64,000 nt of DNA from Arion vulgaris. Its lineage: Eukaryota > Mollusca > Gastropoda > Stylommatophora > Arionidae. Under the pieces are notes generated by a model. That model ran no database searches. It was not told where the DNA came from and worked only from the letters and a program-made list of their open reading frames with translations. The translations under genes were made by a program, and so were the position numbers. This document shows, one piece after another, positions 22,735 through 34,406 of this stretch. The DNA lies in contig CM036759.1 of the NCBI GenBank assembly GCA_020796225.1, forward strand, positions 64,574,590-64,638,589. The letters are read 5' to 3'. Position 1 is the stretch's first letter; each line of letters opens with the position of its first letter.

Positions 22735-23521
22735 GGCTGTTCTTGATGACGTAGCTCCATCTTTTGCGTGGTCTTCATCTTGCTTTGTACTCATTATACT
22801 TTGTTTATGTGGCTCTCTGTGGTAGGCGATACCAAGGCATTCTTGTCAGGTGTCCAAACCATTTAATATGTTGTTCTTTTATAAATTGCATGACTGGTCT
22901 CATATCCAGTCTTCTTCTGATTTCTTCATTTCTAATTTTGTATCTTATTGTCACACCTGCAGCTCTTCTAAGACACCTCATCTCTGTCGTTATGATTTTC
23001 CGCTCATTAGCTGCTGTTAATGGCCATGTTTGACACTGGTAACAGTGTTGGCCAGAAAATCGTTTTTAGGAGATTTGCTTTAGTTGTTAGCGGTATCTCT
23101 TTATGTGACAACAATGGTGTTAACTGTCCCAGTACCTGGTTAACTTTTGTGCAACGATCGCTGATTTCGCTATCGATACTTCCATCTGCTGTGAAAATTG
23201 CCCTAAGTATTTGGCCTCAATTGTTTGTTTTATTTCTACGTTCTGAAGTTTTATTGTAAGATTTTCTGGTTGTCTACTTATTGCCATTGTCTCTGTCTTT
23301 ATTATATTTATTTTCATGTTGTACTCATCACCCTTGATGTTAACTAAGCTCAAATGTTTCTGGAGAGATTCTTCGTTTTCTGCAATCAGTATTTGGTCAT
23401 CTGCAAATAAAAGTTCTAAAATATTATTTTCTTCCTCTGTTCCTGCTTCTCTACTTATGTTGTCCATGTATGTTATAAACAGCAGTGGGAGAGCACACAT
23501 CCCTGTCTAACTCCTGAGTTT
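22735..23521 (-). mobile_element. LINE-A3 reverse transcriptase fragment
   Basis: The minus strand encodes ALPLLFITYMDNISREAG, ILELLFADDQILIAENEESL and NMKINIIKTETMAISRQPEN. FADD is the RT catalytic box. Downstream come thumb and tail traces with frameshifts. Confidence 0.85.
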
Positions 23522-23800
23522 ACTATCAATGTCGCCCGAGTGGTTACCGGGGCCCAAATTTGGGGTGTAAAGAATAGAACCACTGTTACCTGCCATGCAT
23601 GTCGTAAGAGGTGACTAAGGAGGTTTGACTGAAATCGGATGCATGTGTCCTAAACGTGTAGAAGTCTATGCGTTTAGGGGCCTACCAAACCAATGTGCTA
23701 CGTATACACGTTCTTGGCAAAGATCAAACATATCACAAAGAGTGATTAAAATTGGTCGTAAAGAACGAACGCAAAGAATGAGAAGAAGAAGAAGACTATC
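23522..23800 (+). mobile_element. SINE-2 copy
   Basis: Near full-length from GTGGTTACCGGGGCCC to GAACGCAAAGAA plus AGA units. Confidence 0.8.
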
Positions 23801-24004
23801 AATGTTTTTGATGTTCCGGCTTTTGACTACGCTTTATTGACACCTTCAAGCGTAATCTAACTTCATGCAGCAAAGGTAAAGAAAATTTGAAGCGGTTAAC
23901 CAAAGACAGGCAAGAAGGGCGAGCGGCAGTGAGGGTGGCTCAAAAGAAAACCTACTTTGGAAATGACGAGTTTAGTTTGTTACATCCCTTTGATATGTTG
24001 CTTG

Positions 24005-24262
24005 TTACATCATCATCCTTTAGCTTGTCCTGAGCAGAACTTTGCCCCTCTATGCTTGTCTGGCAGAACTTACTTATGCTTGTCCTGAGCAGAACTTTGC
24101 ACTCTATGCTTGTCCTGATCAGAACTTTGCCACTCTATGCTTGTCCTGAGCAGAACTTTACTACTCTATGCTTGTCCTGATCAGAACTTTGCCACTCTAT
24201 CTTGTCTAGCAAACTTTGCTCTATGTGTCCTGAGCAGAACTTTGCCACTCTATGCTTGTCCC
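24005..24262. repeat. 31-bp minisatellite made of the LINE-A1 3' end
   Basis: Eight full or shortened units of CTTGTCCTGAGCAGAACTTT plus GCCACTCTATG. The first unit is preceded by CATCATCATCCTTTAG, the LINE-A1 3' terminus in reverse. Confidence 0.85.
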
Positions 24263-24357
24263 ACAGTTCACAATTTAATGATAATTTGATTTTGTGTTGT
24301 TTATGTAAGGAATAGTTGCATATATACAAGCGGAAGAAGAAATGAGTCTACCTCTCA

Positions 24358-24490
24358 TTACGGGGACCCTCGCCAGTGCTATGGAGTTCGTGCACTGCAG
24401 ATGAGGTTTTATTGTATAAGAAAGAGATCGAAGCACACATGGTTACTCACCGAGGTGCAATGATGATGGTCCAATCAATCAATCAAAAAG
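24358..24490 (+). mobile_element. SINE-4 copy
   Basis: Matches 52015-52142 over its whole length and ends in ATCA repeats. Confidence 0.75.
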
Positions 24491-25189
24491 AAAAAAACAC
24501 CATCACATATGGAGGCAAAAGATAGCGCAGAGTGCAGAGAGAACACTCTGCATATCAGCTCCAGTGTAAGAACTGTGGCAAGGATTGCCAGTCCAGAATA
24601 GGTCATTACAGCCACAAGAAACGTGATTCAGCACAGAACAAACTACTTGACGCAACACCTATTGTCTCCTGAGACAGAGACCAATGAAGATGATGCTCGT
24701 TATCCAAAAGTCGGTTACATGTTAACAACCAACAAGTACCATGCACACATAAACGAGTATTTGCTTAAGAGTAAGTAGTACCAACACATACTTAATAGTA
24801 GCTGAAACAAACACTACCAACGCTTTTATGCGATCAGGCCGTTGCATGACGTAATGGTGACCAGATATTTTCTCAGACGTAAGCCAAGTCTTTTTTTTAC
24901 TTTGTGTAATATGTAACTCTTTATTTTTGTTCTAGGTAAGTGCAAGGAATTGGAACAGTTCAGTGACAGTGAGTCCGATTTAACCACTAACGCTCGGTTT
25001 TCGCTACCCGGTACTTTCGATTCTCTAATTAAATAAAAATAAATTTCCGTAGCCTTTACAGACCTTGGAGTGTGAAGTGCCAGCCACTTCATATTTTCTA
25101 GATCCTAGTGTGCAGGGGGTAGGAGGGCCAATTTATGTTCTCACGTTTGAAACGTCGAGTGTGAGATCAAACACAACCCTCTTGTGTCC

Positions 25190-25430
25190 TTCTTATTCGA
25201 ACGCTTGCTAACCACTCTGTGTGATTTGTATGTGATCTGAGCCTAAGAGCGATTGTACGCTGTGCCAGTTATGCGCCTACAAGTAGGCCAGCACATCCGA
25301 TTTCTGCACTGCTTTTTATTTACTAGGGTAGCATCCTAGGGCCTACATCAGTCGCCTTTTACGACATGCATTGTAGGTTGCAGTGGTATTATTTTTGCTT
25401 CCTTGTGGGCCCCGGCACCCCACGAGCGCC
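25190..25430 (-). mobile_element. SINE-1 copy
   Basis: Near full-length. A 5'-truncated SINE-5 (minus) follows at 25478-25605. 24700-25190 has nothing recognised. Confidence 0.8.
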
Positions 25431-25623
25431 TCTTGTGTCCGAGTCGATAGACGACAGCTTTTGAAAGGAAAATCCTGGCATATCCTTTACAGGACGTCGT
25501 CATTAACCACAGTAAACATGTTATTGATTTTCTAGGCACCACTTATACGTCCAGTAGTTTGCCATTGTTTCTGCACTGAACGATTGCTTTATTTGTACCG
25601 ATCGGTTAAAAAGGCAAGAGATA

Positions 25624-25627
25624 GACA

Positions 25628-25672
<45 letters not shown>
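25624..25672. repeat. (AC)n(AG)n microsatellite
   Basis: A CA run of about 11 repeats passes directly into a GA run of about 13. Confidence 0.95.
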
Positions 25673-25675
<3 letters not shown>

Positions 25676-25699
25676 TTGAATAATTCACAATGTCGAAGT

Positions 25700-26165
25700 A
25701 AAGTTTTTATTTCGTTCGTCCATATCATACTGGAGCTCGTAGTAATGAATGAGCTGATGTGTTGGCATTGCGGACACATGTGCAGACATTAAGTATGCAC
25801 AAGCCAGACAATCACATCTCAAGCTACTGACTTGGCTGTACACACCTGGACAAGCTGGAGTGCATGGCAACGAACGTGTTGGCTTTCTTGTAAACAATAC
25901 CCCGACTCAAGCGGGCACAGGTAGGACAGATCCGATGTCTTCAATGTAGATCGCGCTTGTTTATGTGATTTGGGCGAGTCTGAGATACTGGAACGATTGC
26001 GAGAATTAGAAGTTGTTTGGACATTCCAAATAGTGTCATCTTCGTTATAGAGAGAGAGAAGATCAGTTTCAGTTTCAGTTTGGAACATCTTCATTGCACT
26101 CCGGACATGTCCATAGGTGCTCCGATCTCCTTCGCAATATCTCCTACAGCATCCAGCGACTGACC
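25700..26165. mobile_element. Two LINE-D pieces in opposite directions
   Basis: 25700-26060 (+) reads LLTWLYTPGQAGVHGNERVG, the RNase H end. 26065-26165 (-) is another 3' terminus with an ACTGAA-repeat tail. Confidence 0.7.
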
Positions 26166-26189
26166 GTACTAGTTCTATTTTGATTGATC

Positions 26190-26450
26190 TTCTTCTACTT
26201 CTTTGCGTTCGTTCTTTACGACCAATTTTAATCACTCCTTGTGATATGTTTGATCATTGCCAAGAACGTGTAAACGTTGCACATTGGTTTGGTAGGCCCT
26301 AAACGCATAGACTTCGACACGTTTAGGACATGTGCATCCGATTTCAGCCAAACCTCCTAGTCGCCTCTTACGACATGCATGGCAGGTAACAGTGGTTCTA
26401 TTCTTTACACCCCAAATTTGGGCCCCGGTAACCACTCAGTCGTCTCACTT
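26190..26450 (-). mobile_element. SINE-2 copy
   Basis: Full-length, close to 17922-18173. Confidence 0.8.
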
Positions 26451-26599
26451 TCTGATTTTTTTGGTTCAATAGTTTAATTTTAAAACTCATCTATAATTTG
26501 GCTTATCATAATATTTAGAGATTAAACCAAATTATGTATCACACAAAGTGGCGAAACACGTGATGAAAACACGCACGGGAATGCCCATTGTGCCATGAC

Positions 26600-26850
26600 G
26601 TCGATCAAATAACATACCATATTAAAAGATTCGGCCACATAAGCAGATTACCAACAGACAGTTCGCATTAAAGAGCAATTCTACCCCGATACAGTGGACA
26701 CAAAGAAAAAACCGACCACGCAAAAGTTTGCCCTCAGAAATAACAGTTGTGAAAGACACTATTGATGAAGCGCACACAAAAGCCCGTTCTAGGAATCTTT
26801 TATTCTACCGACGCTGTGAGGAAAACAGGATTAGTAAAAAGAAAGAAGAA
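26600..26850 (+). mobile_element. LINE-A2 3' fragment
   Basis: Traces of RFGHISRLPTDS, DEAHTKARSRNLLFY and the terminus GACGCTGTGAGGAAAACAGG. Confidence 0.7.
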
Positions 26851-26959
26851 TTTATAACTGAAATAATTGTTTTGGTTGACTGCCATTACTGCTACTTCTC
26901 GCATGTTTTTTTCCCCTTGAATATGGAATGTATCAAAAAAGCCACACATCCTTGTTCTA

Positions 26960-27198
26960 CAGGGTGTTCAACTTAAAAGCAGCCCAAGTGATAAATAGAA
27001 ATTTGCCAGGTACGCATTGCATCTCGTCTATTTACTATTTAAACCGGTTCTGACTAGCTTGTCCTACGTCACATTTGTTCATCGCCCCTTCCCGCACTAC
27101 AATTACACACCATCACATACTACGTCATAACTGAACCTTCCCATACATATATGCCAGATTAGCTCCATTCACAGGCTGCTTTTAAGTTGAACACCCTG
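26960..27198. mobile_element. Mariner-type MITE with perfect 25-bp inverted ends
   Basis: 239 bp. The ends start CAGGGTGTTCAACTTAAAAG and match without a mismatch over 25 bp at 26960-26984 and 27174-27198. TA flanks both sides. No transposase is encoded. CAGGGTGTTC with TA targets suits Tc1/mariner. Confidence 0.9.
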
Positions 27199-27939
27199 TA
27201 TAATGTTTTCAAATATTACACGCCAAAGTGGCATTTCTTCTGAAAGCAGCGCGTCTACCGTGTGTGTGATCTGCTTCTGCACTGCGCAATTCAAACGGGG
27301 TTTTCACCACGTGACACTTCGAAATGGAAAGAAGTGTTGTACAAATGTATGGTCCCAAAATTTACGAGCCACGATTAAAAAACGTTGAACCTCCAAACTT
27401 CAAGTCAATAACCCAACTAAACCCAACAAAGTACCAACCGATTCACACACTCTCAGACATTCTACAAAGTTGTCAAAATAATTAAATTTATTATTTGCTT
27501 TCAAATCCTTTTCATATGTAAACTTTTATACAGAGATGCAGACAACTTAAAAAAAAAACCCACTGAAATACAGCCATACATTATAACTTATACATTAAAA
27601 CATTCACATTTTAAAAAGTTATTTATCATACAGAGATATTTTAATCCGATATAAACCATTCATTTAAAACCGCGTAAATAAATAGTTTAATAAAATAACA
27701 GCAACATGCGTTATTTACGTAAGTTACGGAAATAAATTTATTCCCGTAGGTTCCCGGAAATACATATTTAGAACATAATCTCAAAATGTCTTAGGTTAAT
27801 AACTAACTATATATTCACAAAGAACAACTTATTGCAAAATTTGTATACTCTGTAAAATATTTTAGACTTTTATGTTTAATCTTATTATCAACTCACACAT
27901 GTTTGCGGATAAAAACTCTATTTCCATATATTACCGAAG

Positions 27940-28304
27940 GTATAGAGATTATCATAAATGATGGCGGTTTCCCCGTTTCGCGAAAAGAAAGTCATGCTTA
28001 CGGTCGTTTTGTGGCTGCCAACCATAGGCAAACTCGTACGCGAATTCGCCATATTGGCATCGAGCTATGTGGAGTATCGGTGTTGGACACCATTGCTTCC
28101 TGGGGTAAAAGACATTTTTTTTGTCGTTGACATTGCATCGTAAACTGTGTTGTTTTGGTGTAGGTTGTAGCTTTGTTGTAGTCCAGCGATTGAGAAACGG
28201 ACTGATGTGATTGAAAAAAAATGTAGGGGAATCTAAATGGGACAAGGACGGACGTTAGAGTTTGTGGGCGCAGTCGTAAACGTTTTGATAAAACGCTGTT
28301 TAGG
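27940..28304 (+). promoter_or_regulatory. Candidate INO80 promoter and 5' UTR exon
   Basis: This stretch is CpG-rich in a CpG-poor window and free of recognised repeats. It holds ATGATGGCGG (YY1-like) and GCCATATTGGC, and ends at 28304 with TTTAGG|GTAAGC, a good donor. An acceptor-like tract ending near 34243 lies 14 bases before the INO80 start codon. The pairing is inferred from position only. Confidence 0.35.
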
Positions 28305-29199
28305 GTAAGCACAACCGTGCACATTTTAAATCTGCTGTAGATAATTAGTAAAGGTCGTTGGCATACAGTACAGTTGGTTCTACCTTGTAAGTTGTATTGT
28401 AACATTTTGTACATCGACACTGGACACTACTTTACTTATGGTGACTATTGGAGTACAGTGTATACATATGATATTGGTTATGAAATGAAGTGAAGGTTAC
28501 AGACAACACGTTACACTGCACAACGCCGTTGAAGAAGCTACCACTAGACTAAACACAACCAATTGGTGGGACATAATGAAATTAATCTATAATTGCATAA
28601 ACTTAACTAATCTCCAGAGGAGCTATGTCGTACCAGCATCGCAAATATAAGTAGATATTGATCGTCAGTCACTTTGTGTGACTTGGTCAACTTCAACGAC
28701 AGGATTTATTTTGTATTGATTTAATGGTATCTAAGAAAAAACAATACATTCTTCCGTGTCTGGAATAATTGAAACTTTCTGCACACATATTTTAATATAA
28801 TAATGAACACACCCTAAAATAAAGGAATATCAGTATCAGAGTATTGACATTTATTGTATCAGCCTTAGCCCTTTATTACTTACACTGTACCATACAAGTT
28901 TTAGTTTGATCAATTTTTTATATATTTAAGTTTACATTACTAAGTACAGTAATAATAATGATTGCATAATGTATGTGTTTTGAAAAGTATCTTGTAAACT
29001 GTGTCTGTGTAAAAAGGGGTTTTCCAACATAAATGATAATATTTTGATTGTAGTACAACTTGATTAGTATATCCGATGGAAAATAGACCATGTTGTTGGC
29101 CTTAAAAGGCGTGGATAACCAAATGGTCATGTACACATTGTTACAATGTTTGTATCATCCAGTTTAATGACTGTGCACAGACATATATCTTACAAAGAG

Positions 29200-29830
29200 T
29201 CCGTCTTTGTTCATTTGAGTATCATCATCAGACATGTCCATAACAGCTCAGATCTCATAAGCATGTCTTTCAGTGTTTTTAGAGTAACAACTCCATTTCT
29301 GTGCCGGTTGATGTGTCTACTGGGGTTTCTCACATGGTTTTCCTATCTTGCCGCACCATTCGCTTCATGCCTAGTCTTGTCTTAGTGCTAGGTTGCTATT
29401 GTCCTTAGACGACCCATTCTCAATTACATTACTAGGCTGTTAATCCGCTCTCTCATTGCCCCGTTACCTCAGAATGACCTGGGTCAAAGATGGTGAGTGT
29501 CTGGATTGTCGTAATGTATATTAGTTGTTTCAACTGTCTTTACACATAACTGGTCTTGATTTTCTGTATCATGTTCGTATAGTCAAAAGCACACATGCAT
29601 GATTTAATGTTTACATCTTTAGCCACTCCAGGGATTTTGTGTCCGTCATGACCTCCATAGTCATACTCCTGGTAGTTGTAGCAAATATGCCACTTGCCTC
29701 TTTGGTGACCTTTCCTTTAGTTCTAGCCGTAATGACCTACACACTCCAACTGTACAAAATCACAGAAACATCACTGTATACAGTAGCATTTTCTTCTGAT
29801 GTGTAGTCATTTATTAATGTTTAGACTTCT
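29200..29830 (-). mobile_element. Old LINE-D copy
   Basis: Blocks like CATCAGACATGTCCATAA and CTCTCTCATTGCCCCGTTAC match LINE-D, heavily mutated. 28305-29200 and 29830-30250 show no gene. Confidence 0.45.
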
Positions 29831-30254
29831 GCATTGACTGTTGTAGGCAGTGAATCGTGACTTGGTCTGTTTACCAAGTTTAAAGAGGGCCTAACATTGA
29901 ATTATCAATGAAATTATGAAGGTAGGCAGCTCATCTCTTGATGTAGTCTTCTCAGTATGAAAAATGGATCGTAGAAAACAAAGAAGATAGTATTTAATAG
30001 TTATTGTTTTCTTCTTCTTGGGATTGCTTTTTTTGATTATTATACTGTCTGGTGTTTTTTTTATTATGTCAACTGTTGTCTGGAGTTCATCTGGATGTAA
30101 GTTAGTGTTAAATGTAGCGTCTTAACTACATGACACTCGGTAGGTCGATCAACAGCATAAGTTTTATCAGACGGTATAATCATCATATATAAACGCTATA
30201 TGCATGATACTATGGTTTCTGGTGCGCCTTCTGGCCTAGTATCGCCGACTTCAG

Positions 30255-30345
30255 CACCAATAGTTATTGTTTAATAAACATCATAGCACTCCAGACAGAC
30301 CTATAGGTGCTCAGTCAGATGTCGAAGTCTATGCATACTAATGGT
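30255..30345 (-). mobile_element. LINE-D 3' terminus
   Basis: GAGCACCTATAGGTCTGTC on the minus strand; short 5'-truncated copy. Confidence 0.6.
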
Positions 30346-30369
30346 TCCTATTATTTAGTTAACAGTTTA

Positions 30370-30700
30370 TAAGTTTCTCTGTGGCATATGGGTGAAGTCG
30401 TATGACTGTGTTCTGAAGGTCATGGGCTCGAATCCGGGTAGAGCTGTTTGGTTCACTAGCGCATTGGATGCAGATAGTGAAATTGATAACATGTGGCTAG
30501 TAACCACAAGCCAGGCTAATTCCGAGGACCTAGACCAACTTGAGTGGAACAAAGTTTTGGTGTGCACGCAGTTAGATTACAAGTTTCCTGATCCTTAACC
30601 TGGGGATTCAAATTACAAGTCCCTCGGGAGTAAGGCTCGCCTGAAGGGTGAGGGACACTGGTGATAAGGAATCAAGCCTTCATGAAAAAATTTAGAGGCT
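30370..30700 (+). mobile_element. SINE-7, tRNA-derived, near full length
   Basis: Head TCTGTGGCATATGGGTGAAG with B box GGCTCGAATCC, then a body ending AAGCCTTCATGAAAAAA. Confidence 0.7.
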
Positions 30701-30739
30701 ACATCTTTAACTTGAAAAAGTTATAGTTTTTGATTACTG

Positions 30740-30995
30740 AACTCGCCCGTGTGGTGCTGGGGCCCTAAGAGAAGTAAAGAATAGTACCACTGTAACCTAC
30801 AAGGCATGTAGTAAGAGGCGACTGATGTAGGACCTAGGGCAGCTACCCTAGTAGATAAAAAGCATCACAGAATAAGGATGTGCTGGCCTACTTGTAGGTG
30901 CATAACTGGCACAACGTGCAATCGCTCTTATGCTAAGATCACATACAAATCACACAGAGCGGTTAACAAGTGGTCGATGTGGAGTGTTCGAAGAA
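30740..30995 (+). mobile_element. SINE-1 copy
   Basis: Full-length, ends GTGTTCGAAGAAG. First plus-strand copy in the window. Confidence 0.85.
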
Positions 30996-31310
30996 GATTA
31001 CTGAACTGGCATCACAGCACTCCGGGCAGACCCATAGGTGCTCCGTCTCCCCCAACAGATGTCGAAACGTATGCATACTGATGGTTCCTGTGGCTTGCTG
31101 GTTAAACACACTCCTCTCTCTGTTTCTCAAGCATCCAGCTCTACTTGTACAACTCCTTAAATCGCTTGATTGATTCAACATCAATTTTAGTATTCTCATC
31201 CAACAGTAGGTTGCAAAGAGACCGAAGAACATCCCCCTTATCCATCCTAATATCCCCAACATTTTATGCTTTCAAGGCAAGCCTGTCCGCTCTCTTTCTG
31301 CAGTTATAGG
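30996..31310 (-). mobile_element. LINE-D 3' fragment
   Basis: The minus strand reads CGERADRLALKA-like text, FFGLFATYCWMRILKLMLNQ and the terminus. 31310-31635 is AT-rich, empty. Confidence 0.7.
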
Positions 31311-31634
31311 GAAAGATGAATTAGCTAATGGTAACCGTTGCACTGCAATTATAATATATATTTTAAGAAAATAATATACGTTATTATTTAAGCAAAAATT
31401 GATTGAAACTTATTATTTGTCAATTTGTGTGTTCTTCTATAATTGACATTGACAACCATTGACTGTTTTCAATTTCAGCACCAAATATTGTGTCAGCTTG
31501 ATCGGCCACCTGAAATAGTGAAGAAACAGTTTTATTTGGAAAAGACACCAGTACTGGTACCTTCAGTAACATGTAGCTAAACTAGATTATGTAAGTTGCT
31601 TAGTAAATATTGAGCATATTTTTCATGAATTCTT

Positions 31635-31920
31635 TTTCTTTGCATTCGGTTTTGTATGCTCGTCTAAGCCTCTATGAAGCTGCGTGTGAGTTGGAGTTCC
31701 TTGAGAGTTTCCAATAGTTTGCTCTGTAAGCTTTGTTCATGAGGCCATGTTTTGTTTCGTTGGTGTAAATATGATGGACATGACTGCAGGATGTGCTCTG
31801 GAGTCTTGTGTTTCTCTCTGACATGCACACTGTGCAGTCTGAGCAGGCTTTATTCTGTGCATGTGATGCTTGAGCCTGCAGTGACCTGTTTTTCATGAAT
31901 TCAAATACAATCATCTTCAT
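31635..31920 (-). mobile_element. LINE-B2 3' fragment
   Basis: [16 protein letters not shown] tail on the minus strand; begins at the shared TTTGCATTCGG terminus. SINE-4 and SINE-8 pieces follow to 32110. Confidence 0.7.
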
Positions 31921-32188
31921 TCCGATTGATAGATTGATTGATAGGACCATCACCAATGCACTTCGGGTCTCAAACATAGACATGTGAGACTAATCTGAAG
32001 GAGAAATTGATGTGCTTTGTGCAATACCCTGTAGCGTGCCAATTCTGCGGAGAGGGACCGAGCCATATGGAGTAAAACCCGATGCACTGAAGTCAATCCT
32101 TCGGGCATAGACCTTTTTTAAGACCCTTTCAATGTTTTCAGGCATAGACATGTATACTTCTAAAGTACTACTTCTATACTACTATACC

Positions 32189-32695
32189 GCCTGAGTGGTT
32201 ACCGGGGCCCAAATTGGGGTGTAAAGAATATAACCACTGTTACCTGCCATGCATGTCGAAGAGGCGACTAATGAGGTATGGCTGAAATCGGATGCATGAG
32301 TCCGCTAGGGAATGCTAACCCAAACATATGCTTTTCATAAAACGGATGCATAAGGCGCATAACATGGTGCAACGACCCCTCACAATAAGGAATGGGATAA
32401 CAGATTCTACGGTTGCCAATCTGCCTCTTAGATTTAGCCATGCAGTAAGAATGTCAGACCTACCATCACGAGGGTGGCCAAAACTTATTGTGGGAAGAGG
32501 TCGGCACAAACGGAGAAGTAGAAATCATAGGAATTATATCCTACAGAACTGCCCCCAGTATGCAGACTTGAGAAGAAAGAGGTGGCCCACTTACACTAGC
32601 GTCCAAGACAAACTGTATGGCGTGGCTGATAATCTGAGGCAGACGGCTGCCTTTGTTAGTGAATCCGAAATCCCAATCTAGTGAGAACGCAGAAG
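32189..32695 (+). mobile_element. SINE-2 head joined to LINE-B4 3' end
   Basis: SINE-2 head at 32189-32305. From about 32515 the frame reads ILQNCPQYADLRRKRWPTYT, VQDKLYGVADNLRQTAAFVS, ending GAACGCAGAAGAAGAA. Confidence 0.65.
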
Positions 32696-32863
32696 AAGAA
32701 TACTACTATACTTCTATACTACTAAACTGGAATCTGTGTACAATTTCATATAGTTTGTCTTGGACTGACAAAGGGGTTGGCCCTGTGTTTTGTCTGATCA
32801 TCGCATGTTGAATACTCTTTCAGGATGTGTCTCTGTTAACTTGCTGGTGTCATATGCATTGTG

Positions 32864-33196
32864 GGGGGACTGCCTAGAGTAGTTGATAGTAGCTCGGCCT
32901 GCTAGCTGTGAGACGCCTCATAGCTCGGGTTCGAACCTACTGTCCGGCATTTGTTCGAGTCCCCTGGTCTTACTCAGAACGATAACGTGAGTACCTCTGA
33001 AGTCGGAGAAAATCTGCCTGTATGGCGAGGAATACTAATTACGAGTACATTGAGCACACGGCTGCCAGTGTAAAGTAATTTACAATGTGCACGCTGCTGC
33101 CATTGTAAGAAATTGGAAAAACGGATTTTCACGCAAAAATCAGTTTCAGAGATGAAACTTCGTCTGAGTTGAAAGCGGACGAAAGAAAAAAAAAAA
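32864..33196 (+). mobile_element. SINE-G copy 1, complete with poly(A) and target duplication
   Basis: 333 bp flanked by ATATGCATTGTG at 32852-32863 and 33197-33208. Head contains GGGTTCGAACC (B box); ends in A13. Host is a minus-strand LINE-B4 piece. Confidence 0.9.
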
Positions 33197-33274
33197 ATAT
33201 GCATTGTGAGTAGGGCCTATCTTGTATTTAATTTGTCTTTTTCAAAATGTGTGCATGATGATAGTATACAAATA

Positions 33275-33545
33275 TCAGGGTCTCTGTGGCATAGAGGCTA
33301 GGTGCTCGCCTCTCGTGCTAAAGATACTCGGTTTGCTTCCTTGTAGAGCTATCGGGATATTTTTCCAGGGAAATCCCTGATCTCAGTCAGTGTAAATGAG
33401 ATCGAGTTCCTAGTCCATTTGGAGACGGGTAAGAAAACATAGGTTCTGTCTTCAATTTGAGCACGTAAAAAAGAACCCATGGCAGTTTAAAATCAAGAAG
33501 AGCGGGCTGGAAAGCCGCTTCCCTGGCAAAATTTATGGGGGAGAG
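33275..33545 (+). mobile_element. SINE-9, tRNA-derived
   Basis: Head TCTGTGGCATAGAGGCTAGG then body with CCCTGATCTCAGTCAGTGTA, ending in GAAC repeats. The same middle block recurs near 36295 and 60470. Confidence 0.6.
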
Positions 33546-33554
33546 AATGAACGA

Positions 33555-33690
33555 ACGAACTCCATATGTTCTTCAGAATGATAAATATTGATATTGCATT
33601 TTGTATTCTTATCCTAACATCTTCATCTGTGCCACCTTGAATGTTGATAACATTTCCCAGATATGTAAATGTGTCCATCTAGTACACAAA
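33555..33690 (-). mobile_element. LINE-R fragment
   Basis: The minus strand reads MDTFTYLGNVINIQGGTDED then VRIRIQNA, the FTYLGS..GGTD motif of RTE-type LINEs. Confidence 0.75.
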
Positions 33691-34125
33691 TTACATAATT
33701 CAATATTCAGGAAGATTGAAACTGACTTGGCTCGGAGAGTGGATGGAGTCACTGAGGAAGGTCTAGACTGACAAAAATCAGTTTTATTTTTGTGCCAGGG
33801 CATGCAGGTATAAGGGGAAATGAACACGCTGATATGTTTACATTATGGCTGCTGTAAAAAGCGGGCGAGCAATGGACCAGGCTATTATAAATTCCCTAAG
33901 GGAGAGAGGTTGTGTACATTATTCAAGTAATAGTGGTGAATCTACAACACTAACCAGTCTGCAAGATTTCCAAGTCAAATGTGGTGTAGCTAGACAAGAA
34001 CACTATGCAGGTAGCCAAAGAAGAATAGTAAACCAACAAAGAACCGGTGTCGTTAGTCGCCACACGCTGAGAGACATACTAAGGAGGAGATCGGAGCACT
34101 TATGGACTGATTGGTTTGATCTATA
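33690..34125 (+). mobile_element. LINE-D 3' fragment
   Basis: Reads FVPGHAGIRGNEHADMF (RNase H end), then a C-terminal tail to GGAGCACTTATGGAC. It ends about 120 bp before INO80 exon 1. Confidence 0.75.
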
Positions 34126-34243
34126 GTGATGATAATCCAACGACTAAACTAAAAACTAAAACCTATTACATAATGTCATCCAATTGTTTGTGTATAGAAA
34201 TGATATAATTTTAACCCATCTCCTTCCAACAACCTTACAAAAG

Positions 34244-34406
34244 AAAGTCACCACACAATGTCTTTGATGGAAGTGCCAGCCATAGAGCACAACTATGGAC
34301 GTCTACTGGCAAAGCCATTGCATATTCAACAGCTGGAAGCAGCCCTCAGTTTGGAGCCATTCATGAAATATGTGGAGGGTGTCATCTCAGAAAATATTGA
34401 CAGTCT
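34244..34406 (+). CDS. INO80: INO80 coding exon 1
   Basis: The start ATG at 34258 gives [20 protein letters not shown] then [20 protein letters not shown] and LEAAL align with the human N-terminus (LAKPLYLQYLERAL). An acceptor-like CAAAAG precedes it at 34243. Donor GTGAGT after 34406, phase 2. Confidence 0.88.

Larger units (their letters stand above)
23826..24700 (+). mobile_element. LINE-C 3' region, interrupted
   Basis: Aligned with 51715-52240: TCTAACTTCATGCAGCA block, then (after insertions) a frame with [19 protein letters not shown], a C-terminal zinc-finger-like motif, ending near CTATTGTCTCCTGAGACA. Interrupted by a minisatellite and SINE-4. Confidence 0.7.

Noticed and set aside
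24005..24262. CRISPR-like regular spacing of short repeats
   Set aside because: Repeats are head to tail without unique spacers, in an animal genome; they are a minisatellite.
27903..28420. Possible extra gene from several overlapping open frames
   Set aside because: Frames overlap on both strands, with no recognisable protein; better explained as CpG-rich promoter.
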